A stretch of 64,000 nt of DNA from positions 1-64,000 of the forward strand of contig JAETNQ010000018.1 of NCBI GenBank assembly GCA_021772075.1. The letters are read 5' to 3'. Under the pieces are notes generated by a model. The model saw nothing but the letters and a program-made list of their open reading frames with translations, was not told where the DNA came from and did not search any database. Of this stretch, positions 8,157 to 17,030 are shown one piece after another. The stretch is from Lachnospiraceae bacterium. Its GTDB lineage: Bacteria > Bacillota > Clostridia > Lachnospirales > Lachnospiraceae. A program made the translations under genes and the position numbers. The number at the start of each line of letters is the position of its first letter. Positions within the stretch are counted from its first letter, which is position 1.

Positions 8157-9335
8157 TCAGCGTACAACGATCAGTTCGTCGTTTTCCAGGGCGGTTTCCA
8201 CCAGTTCTTCTATTTTTTCTTCCAGATTTTTTTCATGGCGTTTGATCACGCCGGGATTCGGCTTCGTAACGGGATGTTTTGCTACGAATATCGTGCAGCA
8301 GTCCTCATAAGGAAGGATGGATGTTTCATAAGTATTGATCTTCTCCGCAATATCGACGATCTCCAGCTTGTCCATGCCGATCAGGGGACGGTACACCGGC
8401 AGGGTACATACTTCGTTGGTCACGGCCAGGCTCTGCATCGTCTGGGATGCTACCTGCCCGATGCTCTCTCCCGTAATCAGCCCAAGACATTCCGTCTCTT
8501 TTGCAATATGCTCCGCAATGCGCATCATATAGCGGCGCATAATGATCGTCAGTTCATCGTGGGGGCATTTTTCATAAATATAGAGTTGGATATCGGTAAA
8601 ATTAATCACATGAAGGTATATGGGACCCGTATATCGGGATACCAGCCTGGCCAGATCCACCACCTTCTGTTTCGCCCGCTCACTGGTATAAGGAGGCGCA
8701 TGGAAATATACCGCGTCGATTTTCACGCCCCGCTTGGCTATCATATAGCCGGCCACGGGAGAATCAATGCCGCCGGACAAAAGAAGCATCGCCTTTCCTC
8801 CGGTTCCCGCCGGCATTCCTCCCGGTCCTGGAATGACCTCCGAATAAATATATATTTTTTCGCGGATTTCTATATTCAGCATAATATCCGGGGAATGCAC
8901 GTCCACCCGCATCCCGGGATACGCTTCCAATATCACTTCACCGATCCTGCTGTTGATCTCCATGGAATTCAGCGGATAATTCTTTCTCGCCCTTCTGGCA
9001 TTCACCTTAAAAGTCTTGTCCGCGTCCGGATATACCTCTCCGACATACTTTACGATATCCCCTCCCAGCCTTTCAAATCCTTCATCTTCCACATAAACGA
9101 CAGGGCAGATGCCGGAAATGCCGAACACCGTTTTCAGGTTGTCCACCGTCTCTTCAAAATCGAATTCCGTCAACGCTTCCACATAGATCCGCCCCTGTGT
9201 ACGGGTTACTTTGAATTCTCCTTCGCACCTTCTTACCGCATATTTGATCTGCTGTACCAAGGCTTCTTCAAAAATATATCTGTTTTTTCCTTTTACGCCT
9301 ATTTCGGCATATTTGATTAAAAATGCTGTAAACAT
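8157..9335 (-). CDS. thiI: tRNA 4-thiouridine synthase
   Basis: 392 residues: N-terminal ferredoxin-like region, THUMP domain (about 60-165), then the PP-loop ATPase with SGGIDSP at residues 187-193. There is no C-terminal rhodanese domain, as in most Firmicutes, so sulfur must come directly from a partner cysteine desulfurase, which is encoded just upstream (nifS). It makes s4U8 in tRNA and may take part in thiamine thiazole synthesis. I used the ATG at 9335 with GGGAGGA just upstream instead of one 27 bp earlier. Confidence 0.95.
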   Translation of the reverse strand: MFTAFLIKYAEIGVKGKNRYIFEEALVQQIKYAVRRCEGEFKVTRTQGRIYVEALTEFDFEETVDNLKTVFGISGICPVVYVEDEGFERLGGDIVKYVGEVYPDADKTFKVNARRARKNYPLNSMEINSRIGEVILEAYPGMRVDVHSPDIMLNIEIREKIYIYSEVIPGPGGMPAGTGGKAMLLLSGGIDSPVAGYMIAKRGVKIDAVYFHAPPYTSERAKQKVVDLARLVSRYTGPIYLHVINFTDIQLYIYEKCPHDELTIIMRRYMMRIAEHIAKETECLGLITGESIGQVASQTMQSLAVTNEVCTLPVYRPLIGMDKLEIVDIAEKINTYETSILPYEDCCTIFVAKHPVTKPNPGVIKRHEKNLEEKIEELVETALENDELIVVR

Positions 9336-9479
9336 CCTTCCTCCCGCCATGGACAACCCCATGCCTGTTTTGAGGGCGCATGTATTCCTGCGGCCCGAAA
9401 CCCGGGCCGAGGGCAGATGCCACGCGCCCCTTTTCCTGTTAATATCCCAACGGCCAGTGCCGGCAGCTAATGTCGGCGG

Positions 9480-10634
9480 CTAGTGCCGTGCGTACTTGCG
9501 CAGCATAGGTATTATATCATACAATGCACGTAATGTATAATCTATTTCTTCTTCCGTCGTAAAGACCGAAAAGCTGAAACGGATCGTGGATTCCAGCAAA
9601 TCCTTTTCCACGCCGATCGCTTTCAATGTAGCCGAGGGCTGCGGTTTGCGGGCGGAACATGCGCTTCCGGCCGACACGTAAATCCCTCTGTCCTCCAGGG
9701 CATGCAGCAGCACTTCGCTGCGGATCCCCCTGACGGATACGCTGACCACATGAGGCGCCGACTCCCTTCCGGTATAACCGTTGATCTTCACATGGTCTAT
9801 CTTTGTGACGCCGTCCACAAATCTTTGTTTCAAGCCGTAAAGTCTGTCTACATCCAGATCCAGATCCGCATATACCATTTCCGCCGCCTTCGCCATCCCG
9901 GCGATGCCCGGCACATTTTCCGTTCCGGAGCGCAGATTGTTCTGCTGCCCTCCGCCATAAATAATCGGTTTGATCTTTACCTTTTCGTTCACGTATAAAA
10001 ATCCCGCTCCCTTGGGACCGTGGATCTTATGGGCGCTGACGGAAAGCAGATCAATATTCATTTTTTTCGGATATATCCTGAATTTTCCGAAGCCCTGTAC
10101 GGCATCTACATGGAACAGCGTACGGGAGTTCATCTTTTTGATCAGCGCCCCGGCCTCCGCCACAGGCTGCAGGGAACCGATTTCATTATTGGTATGCATG
10201 ATAGACACCAATATGGTATCCCCTCTCATGGCTCTTGACAGATCCTCCAGGCGGATGCGCCCTTTATCATCCACGGGCAGATAGGTAACATGGAACCCCT
10301 GATCTTCCAAATATCTCATTGTCTGCATGACTGCCGGATGCTCGATGGCCGTAGTGATCAAATGCCTTCCGGCCCGGTGGTTGGCAAGCGCGCAGCCGAT
10401 CAGGGCGATATTATCCGCTTCCGTGCCTCCTGATGTAAAAAGAATCTCTTTTTCATTTACTTTTAACAATTTTGCTATCGTTTCTTTGGCATAACGGGTA
10501 TAATTTTCTGCCTGGACGCCTTTCAGATGCAGGCTGGACGGGTTGCCGTAATCGTTGCACATAATATGCGTCATCAAAGCCGCCACGTCCTCAAAACACC
10601 GTGTAGTAGCTGAATTATCCAAATATACTTCCAT
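9480..10634 (-). CDS. Cysteine desulfurase, probable ThiI partner (NifZ-like)
   Basis: 384 residues, class V PLP enzyme. The PLP lysine is K203 in SVSAHKIHGPKG, a His-containing EHPAV loop lies near residue 99, and the catalytic cysteine is C326 in SAGSACSARKPQPS. The sequence CSARKPQ with no long insertion is the pattern of desulfurases dedicated to ThiI (NifZ in B. subtilis), and thiI follows 145 bp downstream. The ATG at 10634 has AGGAGA 6 nt upstream. A longer reading frame reaching 10841 would overlap rsmE and lacks homology. Confidence 0.92.
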   Translation of the reverse strand: MEVYLDNSATTRCFEDVAALMTHIMCNDYGNPSSLHLKGVQAENYTRYAKETIAKLLKVNEKEILFTSGGTEADNIALIGCALANHRAGRHLITTAIEHPAVMQTMRYLEDQGFHVTYLPVDDKGRIRLEDLSRAMRGDTILVSIMHTNNEIGSLQPVAEAGALIKKMNSRTLFHVDAVQGFGKFRIYPKKMNIDLLSVSAHKIHGPKGAGFLYVNEKVKIKPIIYGGGQQNNLRSGTENVPGIAGMAKAAEMVYADLDLDVDRLYGLKQRFVDGVTKIDHVKINGYTGRESAPHVVSVSVRGIRSEVLLHALEDRGIYVSAGSACSARKPQPSATLKAIGVEKDLLESTIRFSFSVFTTEEEIDYTLRALYDIIPMLRKYARH

Positions 10635-10750
10635 TTTTCGTCTCCTAATGTCATTTAATAAGCATTTGCCTGTTTTTATCAGCAACACGCCATCTACTAT
10701 TATACTATATGCCTTTTTTATCCGGTTGGTAACGCCCCGGCTCATCCTAT

Positions 10751-11491
10751 CTATGTTTCCAGCTGGTACATGATCCATGCCAGGATGGTAAGTCCCGCCG
10801 TCTCTGTCCTCAGGATGCGCTTTCCCATGGTAATCGGGCAAATGCCCGCATTCCTGGCCGCCTCTATCTCGCTTTCCTCAAATCCTCCTTCCGGCCCGAT
10901 AAAAACCGCAATCGTCTGCCCTGGGTGCAAAGAGCTTATCATCTCTTTCGTCTTTTCCATCCCTTCCGCCATCTCATAAGGAATCAGCCGGATATCCATT
11001 TCCGACGCATAGGAGATCGCTTCATCCATCGCCATGACCGGTTTCACGGCCGGAACCGCTTTCCTCCTGCTCTGCTTTGCCGCCGCCTCCGCAATTCCCT
11101 GCCAGCGTTCCCTTTTATGTTTCGCCTTTTTCTCATCCAGCTTCACTACCGCCCGCCTGGCCGCTACGGGAATAATCTCATAAACGCCAAGTTCTACCGC
11201 CTTTTGGACAATCAGTTCCATTTTATCCCCCTTGGGCAGCCCTTGGAAAAGATATACTTTCGAAGGAAGCTCCACATCCGCTTCCTTAATAAAACGTATC
11301 CGGCAGAGAATCTCTTCCTCTCCCAGCTTTTCGATGCCGCAGCGGTATTCCTTCTGGTCCGCGCCGTTGCTTACGGACAGTTCTTCCCCTGCCTTCATCC
11401 GAAGCACGTTTTTAATATGCCGGACATCGCTTCCCGTTATTCTTACTTCGTTTCCCCATATCTGTGAAGGTTCTACAAAAAAATGATGCAT
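10751..11491 (-). CDS. rsmE: 16S rRNA m3U1498 methyltransferase
   Basis: 246 residues. N-terminal PUA-like domain (opening MHHFFVEPSQI), then a SPOUT/trefoil-knot methyltransferase with FIGPEGGFEESEIEAARNAG and the final LGKRILRTETAG-type motif (read here as MGKRILRTETAGLT). It methylates U1498 of 16S rRNA. The prmA-rsmE pairing is widespread in bacteria. Confidence 0.96.
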   Translation of the reverse strand: MHHFFVEPSQIWGNEVRITGSDVRHIKNVLRMKAGEELSVSNGADQKEYRCGIEKLGEEEILCRIRFIKEADVELPSKVYLFQGLPKGDKMELIVQKAVELGVYEIIPVAARRAVVKLDEKKAKHKRERWQGIAEAAAKQSRRKAVPAVKPVMAMDEAISYASEMDIRLIPYEMAEGMEKTKEMISSLHPGQTIAVFIGPEGGFEESEIEAARNAGICPITMGKRILRTETAGLTILAWIMYQLET

Positions 11492-11536
11492 GCCCTTTCC
11501 TCATTTCCCAGCCTTTTCCGTGCGCTTTTCAACAAT

Positions 11537-12523
11537 TTATGCCTTTCTCGCCGTTATGGAAACCCATTCCCCCTGATAAGTGGTTTCGATCACTTCCATC
11601 CCGGCTTTGCGGACCGCTTCCGCCACTGTCCCTTCTTTTTCGTCGATAATCCCTGAAGTAATATAAATGCCGCCCGGTTTCAGGCATTCCACGGCCGCAG
11701 GCGTAAGAGCCACCAGCACATCCGCCAGGATATTTGCCACAACGATATCATAGCATCCATAACCGACCTTATCCTGCACTTCTTTTTCCGTAATCAGATT
11801 TCCCGTCATCACCTGGAACTTGCTGTCAGGAATATGATTCGCCCTTTTATTTTCTTCCACCGCTTCCGCCGCGCAGGGATCCAGGTCGGTGCCCGTCGCC
11901 TCTTTTGCGCCGAACATCAACGACAGAATGGATAAAATACCGCTTCCCGTTCCCACATCCAGCAATTTCGTCTCTTCCGTTATATGTTTTCTAAGCTGCC
12001 GGATACAAAGCTGGGTTGTCTCATGCATCCCCGTGCCGAAAGCCGTTCCGGGGTCGATATGCAGGATCATCTTATCCCTGTCTTCCTCCTTCACTTCCTC
12101 CCAGGAAGGGATCACCAATACGTCATCTATATAAAACTGATGGAAATATTCTTTCCAGTTATTGATCCAGTCGATATCCTCTGTTTCGTCCACCGATACC
12201 GTGCCTTCCCCGATATCCATAAACGCGCGAAGCCCTTCCAGCTCCTTTTCCACCCTTCGGAGAATCTCTTCGGAGGCAACGCTTTCCCCATTCACCTCCA
12301 GCATCCCGTTTTCCTTTTCCTCTACAAAAAAACTAAGATAGGCCACGCCGTCGTCTTCTTCCGTTTCCGGCAGGATATCCACGAACATCTGCTCTTTTTC
12401 CGCCGCCGTCAAAGGAACTTTATCCTCGATCTGCGCGCCTTCCAGCCCGATATCATACAGCGTGCTGATGATAATGTCTTCCGCTTCCGTCAATGTTTTG
12501 ATTTTAAATTTTATCCATTTCAT
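11537..12523 (-). CDS. prmA: Ribosomal protein L11 methyltransferase
   Basis: 328 residues, standard for PrmA. The N-terminal substrate domain starts MKWIKFKIKT, and the methyltransferase motifs HIDPGTAFGTGMHETTQL, LLDVGTGSGILSI and DIVVANILADVL are all present. It trimethylates L11. The family start is the ATG at 12523; an earlier in-frame ATG at 12535 lies only 1 nt after AAGGAGG and adds four residues, so the true start may be either. Confidence 0.95.
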   Translation of the reverse strand: MKWIKFKIKTLTEAEDIIISTLYDIGLEGAQIEDKVPLTAAEKEQMFVDILPETEEDDGVAYLSFFVEEKENGMLEVNGESVASEEILRRVEKELEGLRAFMDIGEGTVSVDETEDIDWINNWKEYFHQFYIDDVLVIPSWEEVKEEDRDKMILHIDPGTAFGTGMHETTQLCIRQLRKHITEETKLLDVGTGSGILSILSLMFGAKEATGTDLDPCAAEAVEENKRANHIPDSKFQVMTGNLITEKEVQDKVGYGCYDIVVANILADVLVALTPAAVECLKPGGIYITSGIIDEKEGTVAEAVRKAGMEVIETTYQGEWVSITARKA

Positions 12524-12546
12524 TGCGAACCCCATTCCTCCTTATC

Positions 12547-13137
12547 CTATATTCCCGGCCGGTTCCCCCGCTTTTCCGAAAACCGGCCGGCTCTGTATAT
12601 CAATTTTTTCACATATATAAAGGAAAAATACAGAATCGCGCTGTCAATCGGCAGCATGACCGCATTTTTCAGTAACCGTGCGGGAAGCAATACAAAAAAT
12701 CCTTTCCCATACAGCATGGATATCCAAAGCGTATTAAAGAAGCAGTTGACAATGACCTTCACAAGAAATTCCGCTGCCATGATTCTTTTGATGCTTACCG
12801 GTTTCTTATAAAAAACAGAACCATAGATAAGCCCTGCCAGCATTGCATTAAAAGTAAAACCGAAAAAGAAAGGTCCTGTAGGCTTCAATGCATATTTCAA
12901 AAGATCCATCGCGCCGCCGAACAGGCAGCCTGTTACCGGGCCGAAAAGAAATTCCACGATGCGGTTCGGTATGCCGGAAAAACCAATCTTAATATACGGA
13001 CCGACTTCTATGGAAGCCGCCATGCTTAAAACAATTGCCAGAGCAGCCATAAAACCGCATAGCACCATATGTTCCGTGACAAACAGTTCCCGAAGGGAAC
13101 TTCTGTAGATTTCCTTATACTCTTTTATTTTTTTCAT
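12547..13137 (-). CDS. folT: ECF transporter S component, folate-specific
   Basis: 196 residues with about six membrane segments. The family landmarks for FolT are ALAIVLSMAASIEVGPYIKIGFSGIPN and FLFGPVTGCLFGGAMDLLKY. It binds folate and docks on the shared EcfT-EcfA1A2 energizing module, which is encoded at the far end of this window (61-64 kb). A THF riboswitch lies directly upstream, fixing the substrate with high confidence. Its SD, AAAGGAGG 7-8 nt before the ATG, is the target of the riboswitch. Confidence 0.94.
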   Translation of the reverse strand: MKKIKEYKEIYRSSLRELFVTEHMVLCGFMAALAIVLSMAASIEVGPYIKIGFSGIPNRIVEFLFGPVTGCLFGGAMDLLKYALKPTGPFFFGFTFNAMLAGLIYGSVFYKKPVSIKRIMAAEFLVKVIVNCFFNTLWISMLYGKGFFVLLPARLLKNAVMLPIDSAILYFSFIYVKKLIYRAGRFSEKRGNRPGI

Positions 13138-13145
13138 GAAAAATA

Positions 13146-13184
13146 CCTCCTTTATAGCAGTTTTCCTGGACTACATAAAGGAGG
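13146..13184 (-). promoter_or_regulatory. Expression platform: anti-SD hairpin of the THF riboswitch
   Basis: CCTCCTTTAT (13146-13155) and ATAAAGGAGG (13175-13184) form a perfect 10-bp inverted repeat with a 19-nt loop. On the transcript the downstream arm is the folT Shine-Dalgarno, so pairing would block translation start. No T-run follows, pointing to translational, not transcriptional, control. A short GCGAAU (13188-13193) could compete for the 3' side of the aptamer (13214-13219), offering a switch route. Confidence 0.75.
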
Positions 13185-13202
13185 AACATTCGCTCCATAT
13201 GC

Positions 13203-13304
13203 AGCAGCGGGATGCGAATCCTGTACCGCAAGCCTTGCCGGCTTTTCGTCCGCATGACAACTCCCCGTTCATGCGGCACTTAACGCACAGGTTTCTACTC
13301 TGCT
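13203..13304 (-). promoter_or_regulatory. Tetrahydrofolate (THF) riboswitch aptamer
   Basis: The minus strand matches the THF-I consensus: P1 AGCAG/CUGCU (13300-13304 with 13203-13207), conserved GAGUAG after it, P2 CCUGU/ACAGG, the invariant GCGUUAAGUGCC, then P3 with CCGCAUGA paired to UCAUGCGG around GGGGAGUUG, and the ACGAAAAG joint. The arrangement and spacing agree with the known aptamer, and the downstream gene is folT. Confidence 0.9.
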
Positions 13305-13333
13305 AATCAATATTATTTTTTTGGGACATGTAT

Positions 13334-13362
13334 GTTATAGCATAGAATTGGATGATTGTAAA
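13334..13362 (-). promoter_or_regulatory. Promoter of the THF riboswitch-folT operon
   Basis: On the minus strand TTTACA (13357-13362), 17-nt spacer, TATAAC (13334-13339). It places the transcription start roughly 20-25 nt before the aptamer. Confidence 0.65.
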
Positions 13363-13392
13363 TAGGTGCGCGGTCGGAAATGGAAAGTTCCC

Positions 13393-14886
13393 CTATCTCT
13401 TCTTCGCCAAATACTTATAAAAGAAATCCTCCTCCAAATCATAAGTATAATAATTATATTTAAAATCATCCTGTATCTCCCCATCCGACGGATCCGCCAT
13501 CTGCTCCAGCGTCATATAGCCGTCCGTGCGGTAAACCATGCCGATCTCGTTTTTTGTAATGCTTTCATGTAAGTTCATAAAGGGGTAGATCGCTCCGACC
13601 GCCAGCCCCGCCGCCAGCAAAGCTTTCCTTACGGCCAGGCTTTTTTCTTTTCCTTCTTCCAGTCCCAGGAAGCGTAAAATGAGAATCATGAAAGTAAACA
13701 ACGCCGGTATGCTGGCCCTCATCGTAAAATCATTATATAAACCCATGGAAAACCTGGGATAAAGAAAAAGCGCCGCTACAGTAATCCAGTACAGGGGATT
13801 TCTCCTGTTTTCCTTAAACAGCAGCAACGCATAAAACCCAAACATGAAAAAACAGAAGATAAAATAAAACTCCGGTTTCTTTCCATAATCGAGCCAATGG
13901 AAGCCCAGATATTCCGGCTTTGCCCCCGAAATATTCCCCCAGAAATAAAGCACAAGAATGCCGCCGACAGCAGCCAGAAGAATGTTGGACGCGCTGAACG
14001 CCTTTTTTGCCTGTTTCCACCCTTCACAGGCAATATCATATAAATAAACGGCCAGCATCATTGCCGCAAGGCCGACCATGGCAAATCCGCTGTATAAGAG
14101 AACGGGCAGCCCGACCAGAACATAATTCTGCGTTTTATGCGGACGCAACAGCAGCAAAGCAGTAGCCTGCCAGGGTACTACCGCCTGTCCCGGCACCCAT
14201 TTTAAGAGGCTCCAGTTCGATGTATACTGGATTCTTACGGTTTCCGGGTTCATCCATTCATGGCTGCCGAAAGGGAAATTTTCCGGATACAGGCTTCCGC
14301 ACACGGCCTGGCCCAGGGGCAGCAGGCCGCTGCTGAAAACAAATAAAAGTCCCAGGCAAAGAAGCTGGTTTTTTCCTCCTTTTACCTCCCCCGCTCTTAT
14401 AACCAGGATCCATAAAAGAAAAAGTCCTGCAGCCGTCAGCCCGTATTGGGCCAGTTCTGCCGCCCGGAATGATCCGAAAATTTTCCCCGCTATGGCCGGC
14501 AATAAATAAAAGCCTGTATAATAAGATAGCATGGACTCGCCATAGCCCGTCCTGTATATGACCGGCCACTCCTTTTCCACCAGGTCATGCATGACCGCAT
14601 TGTGCTTTACCCAGTCGCCCGCCTGTCCGGTAAACGCCCCGATCCCTGTATGCCAGCAAAGGAAAAGAACCAGCAGCGCTCCCATGCATAACGTTTTCTT
14701 TTGCATATATACGGTATCTTCCATTCCACGGCACCATGACCGCAGTCCGAAAAAAAGCCCGATGCCGAGAACTGCACAGGCTCCGGCCGCCCAAAGCGGC
14801 TTCAGCCAGCCTGCAAAAAAAACTGCCACTGCAGAATACATAGAAACAAAGGCAGGAACCGCTATATTTTTTATCTTAATTTCCAT
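13393..14886 (-). CDS. Multi-pass membrane protein, probable GT-C-like
   Basis: 497 residues with roughly ten or more hydrophobic segments. A large outside loop after the second or third segment reads GQAGDWVKHNAVMHDLV, and the Asp-Trp/His pattern resembles catalytic loops of lipid-sugar-dependent GT-C glycosyltransferases. The C-terminus is a soluble tail with a Tyr/Asp-rich end. It overlaps the 719-residue membrane protein upstream and belongs to a three-gene unit led by a GT2. I cannot assign a substrate; a role in surface glycan decoration is inferred. Confidence 0.7.
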   Translation of the reverse strand: MEIKIKNIAVPAFVSMYSAVAVFFAGWLKPLWAAGACAVLGIGLFFGLRSWCRGMEDTVYMQKKTLCMGALLVLFLCWHTGIGAFTGQAGDWVKHNAVMHDLVEKEWPVIYRTGYGESMLSYYTGFYLLPAIAGKIFGSFRAAELAQYGLTAAGLFLLWILVIRAGEVKGGKNQLLCLGLLFVFSSGLLPLGQAVCGSLYPENFPFGSHEWMNPETVRIQYTSNWSLLKWVPGQAVVPWQATALLLLRPHKTQNYVLVGLPVLLYSGFAMVGLAAMMLAVYLYDIACEGWKQAKKAFSASNILLAAVGGILVLYFWGNISGAKPEYLGFHWLDYGKKPEFYFIFCFFMFGFYALLLFKENRRNPLYWITVAALFLYPRFSMGLYNDFTMRASIPALFTFMILILRFLGLEEGKEKSLAVRKALLAAGLAVGAIYPFMNLHESITKNEIGMVYRTDGYMTLEQMADPSDGEIQDDFKYNYYTYDLEEDFFYKYLAKKR

Positions 14887-17030
14887 ATGACCGAATCCTC
14901 CGATACACGTTCATAACGCCCCCTGATCGCCATATCCAGCACCGGGCAGAAACCGGTCTGCCCATATACTTCCGTTTCCGGCCGGTAAATTACTATTCGG
15001 GGCTTTTTTTCCTCCAAGTCCGCCAAAGTATCGTATTCAAACCAATCCATATACCATGGCAGAATATAGCAGTTTCGATTAGCGGGGTAACGTTCTTTAT
15101 ATAGCAGATAAATAGAATCATGGACAAAAGCGTCCATAAAAATTTCCTCTCCCGGTTCCGTCATGGCAATAATCTGCTCATCGGTTTCCGATACAGGTTC
15201 TTGGTCATATACCACATGGTCCGCCACCATTTTTGCATAAGGCGCGGTAAAATAGCATCCAACAAGGCATAATAGAACAATCCGCCCCTGCCCTGTTCTT
15301 TTTTCCGCTTCGCCCCTGCCAAGGCCGGCCAGCACAATCAATGCCAGCGCTACATCCCATAAAGCCGCCGAATGAAAATCCGTGCCGCTCCTCGTTCCAT
15401 TCCCGCTCATGCATAAAAGCAAGGCAAGAACCGCGACAATTCCTTCTTTTTTCCCGATCCCTTTCCACCATAACAGCAAGGCCGCCACCGCCCCTACAGC
15501 CAAGACCAGCTGTATGACTGACACACTGTTTCCTGCCGCCGTCAGCATGGAATTAAAATTATCGCCTACCGCAAGGAAAAAATTCTTTAATCCCAGAAAA
15601 AAAGGCTTCCATTTTACCCTGCCGAACTGCTCTTGGTAATTGTTATATACCATCGTATTGAACCGGTATGCCATCAAATACATTTTCCCCATGGCATGGC
15701 TGACCCAAAAATATAAAAGGGAAATTACAAAAGGCAGACATGATGATGCCAGCAAAAAACCGTAACGCCCCGCTATGTTTTTCCCATTAACTTTTCCCCT
15801 TTCCTTCCATAGAAAAATTTCACGGAAGAATACGCTTGCTACAATCGGCGCAATAGCGAACACGCTGACAAAAGCAGACGCGATGCTGGAAAAAATGCAG
15901 ACCGAGACAACCATACACCGCCCTTTTCCCAATTCCCCGTCCTGCCAGTAGCGGATATATTCCATCACAAGCACGACCATGCAAACCCCTTGTATATTAT
16001 CCCCAAGGATCTTCGACGCCTGGAAGAACATCGGCATAAGAACCACGACTCTGGCAATCGGAAGAAAGAACATCCGCGTCTTTCCAAAAAAACCGCAGTG
16101 TCTGTAATAAAGCCCGCCCCATAACACCGCTGACAAGAAATAATACAGCAGACGGAACTGCTGGATGCTCTTAGCTCCCAGACAGGCAAACAGCGCGCAC
16201 AAATAATAGCCGAAAGGAGTATGCTGGGTATAATAATCCCGGTAAAGCACTTTTCCTTCCGCAATCAATATCCCGCCCCGTATGTTGTCGCATTCATCGG
16301 TAAAAGTCCCCATATTTTCCCGGGTAAACACATACATTAAAATCATAAAAATACAGGCGGTTCCCAAAGCCCCCAATAATCTGCCCGCCCGTTCCATATC
16401 CTGCCTTTTGCGGACGCAAAAAAGGGCATACCCCAAAACGCCCGCTGCGGATCCTGCCGTCAAAAGATAAAAAAATCCCCAAAAAGAATCCCGCTCTCCG
16501 CCATACACCCTGATGCACAGGTCGCCGTCCCTCTCTTCCCCGTTTACGAACAACCGTCCCTCCTCATAACAGTCCCCTTCCGAAGCATAAAAGCTTAATG
16601 CAGAATTCCCCGTTGCATCCTTCGAGCGGATCGAAACCGTATAAAGGCTTCCCTTCTTCACCCTGACCGGAGTCTTTACGCTGCAAAAATAATTTTCCCC
16701 GTCAGAAACCTGGCTGGCATTATATTCCCAGCGATATATTTCTTTTCCGCTCCCATTTTCCCGTATGCAAAGTTCCCAGAACGAATGGTTATTTCTCCCG
16801 TAGGTGCCTATTTTCACATCGATGCCCCAAAACAATCCATATGGCATGAGGATCTCCTGTTCAATCGATGTCTGTCCGTCCATTACCGCAATATTCTGCT
16901 CCGCCTGGTCGTTCAAAACCGTTTTTTCTATATAAGTGAGCCGTCTGCTGGTTTGAAGAAAACCCCCTGCAAGCAAAACAGAGGCCAGCGCCACAACAAT
17001 CCCAAATGAGATCTTTTTTTTAGTATTCAT
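14871..17030 (-). CDS. Large membrane protein with extracytoplasmic N-terminal domain, probable GT-C glycosyltransferase
   Basis: 719 residues. One N-terminal anchor, then about 170 residues of beta-rich soluble domain (FWELCIRENGSG, RVKKGSLYTVSIRSKD), then about eleven membrane segments. The first loop after the second anchor has GTFTDECDNIRGGILIAEGK, with the Asp-Glu pair typical of PMT/ArnT-type GT-C enzymes. The C-terminal soluble part (about 620-719) is also typical. The ATG at 17030 has GGAG 6 nt upstream and overlaps the GT2 stop. It likely uses a polyprenyl-phosphate sugar made by the GT2. Confidence 0.74.
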   Translation of the reverse strand: MNTKKKISFGIVVALASVLLAGGFLQTSRRLTYIEKTVLNDQAEQNIAVMDGQTSIEQEILMPYGLFWGIDVKIGTYGRNNHSFWELCIRENGSGKEIYRWEYNASQVSDGENYFCSVKTPVRVKKGSLYTVSIRSKDATGNSALSFYASEGDCYEEGRLFVNGEERDGDLCIRVYGGERDSFWGFFYLLTAGSAAGVLGYALFCVRKRQDMERAGRLLGALGTACIFMILMYVFTRENMGTFTDECDNIRGGILIAEGKVLYRDYYTQHTPFGYYLCALFACLGAKSIQQFRLLYYFLSAVLWGGLYYRHCGFFGKTRMFFLPIARVVVLMPMFFQASKILGDNIQGVCMVVLVMEYIRYWQDGELGKGRCMVVSVCIFSSIASAFVSVFAIAPIVASVFFREIFLWKERGKVNGKNIAGRYGFLLASSCLPFVISLLYFWVSHAMGKMYLMAYRFNTMVYNNYQEQFGRVKWKPFFLGLKNFFLAVGDNFNSMLTAAGNSVSVIQLVLAVGAVAALLLWWKGIGKKEGIVAVLALLLCMSGNGTRSGTDFHSAALWDVALALIVLAGLGRGEAEKRTGQGRIVLLCLVGCYFTAPYAKMVADHVVYDQEPVSETDEQIIAMTEPGEEIFMDAFVHDSIYLLYKERYPANRNCYILPWYMDWFEYDTLADLEEKKPRIVIYRPETEVYGQTGFCPVLDMAIRGRYERVSEDSVIWKLR

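Noticed and set aside
8235-9320. 361-codon open frame on the plus strand opposite thiI
   Set aside because: thiI is certain on the other strand with all family motifs. The opposite frame is rich in His/Arg, typical of antisense frames in GC-moderate DNA, and lacks an SD.
9391-9409. GC-rich hairpin CGGCCCG/CGGGCCG between nifS and thiI considered as a terminator
   Set aside because: No T-run follows on the minus strand and thiI is expected to be co-transcribed.
9408-9421. CGAGGGCAGATGCC shared with 60811-60824
   Set aside because: A 14-bp match is expected by chance several times in 64 kb on two strands; the flanks do not match.
10635-10841. N-terminal extension of the cysteine desulfurase
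   Set aside because: It overlaps rsmE, has no homology in the family, and the internal ATG has a well-placed SD.
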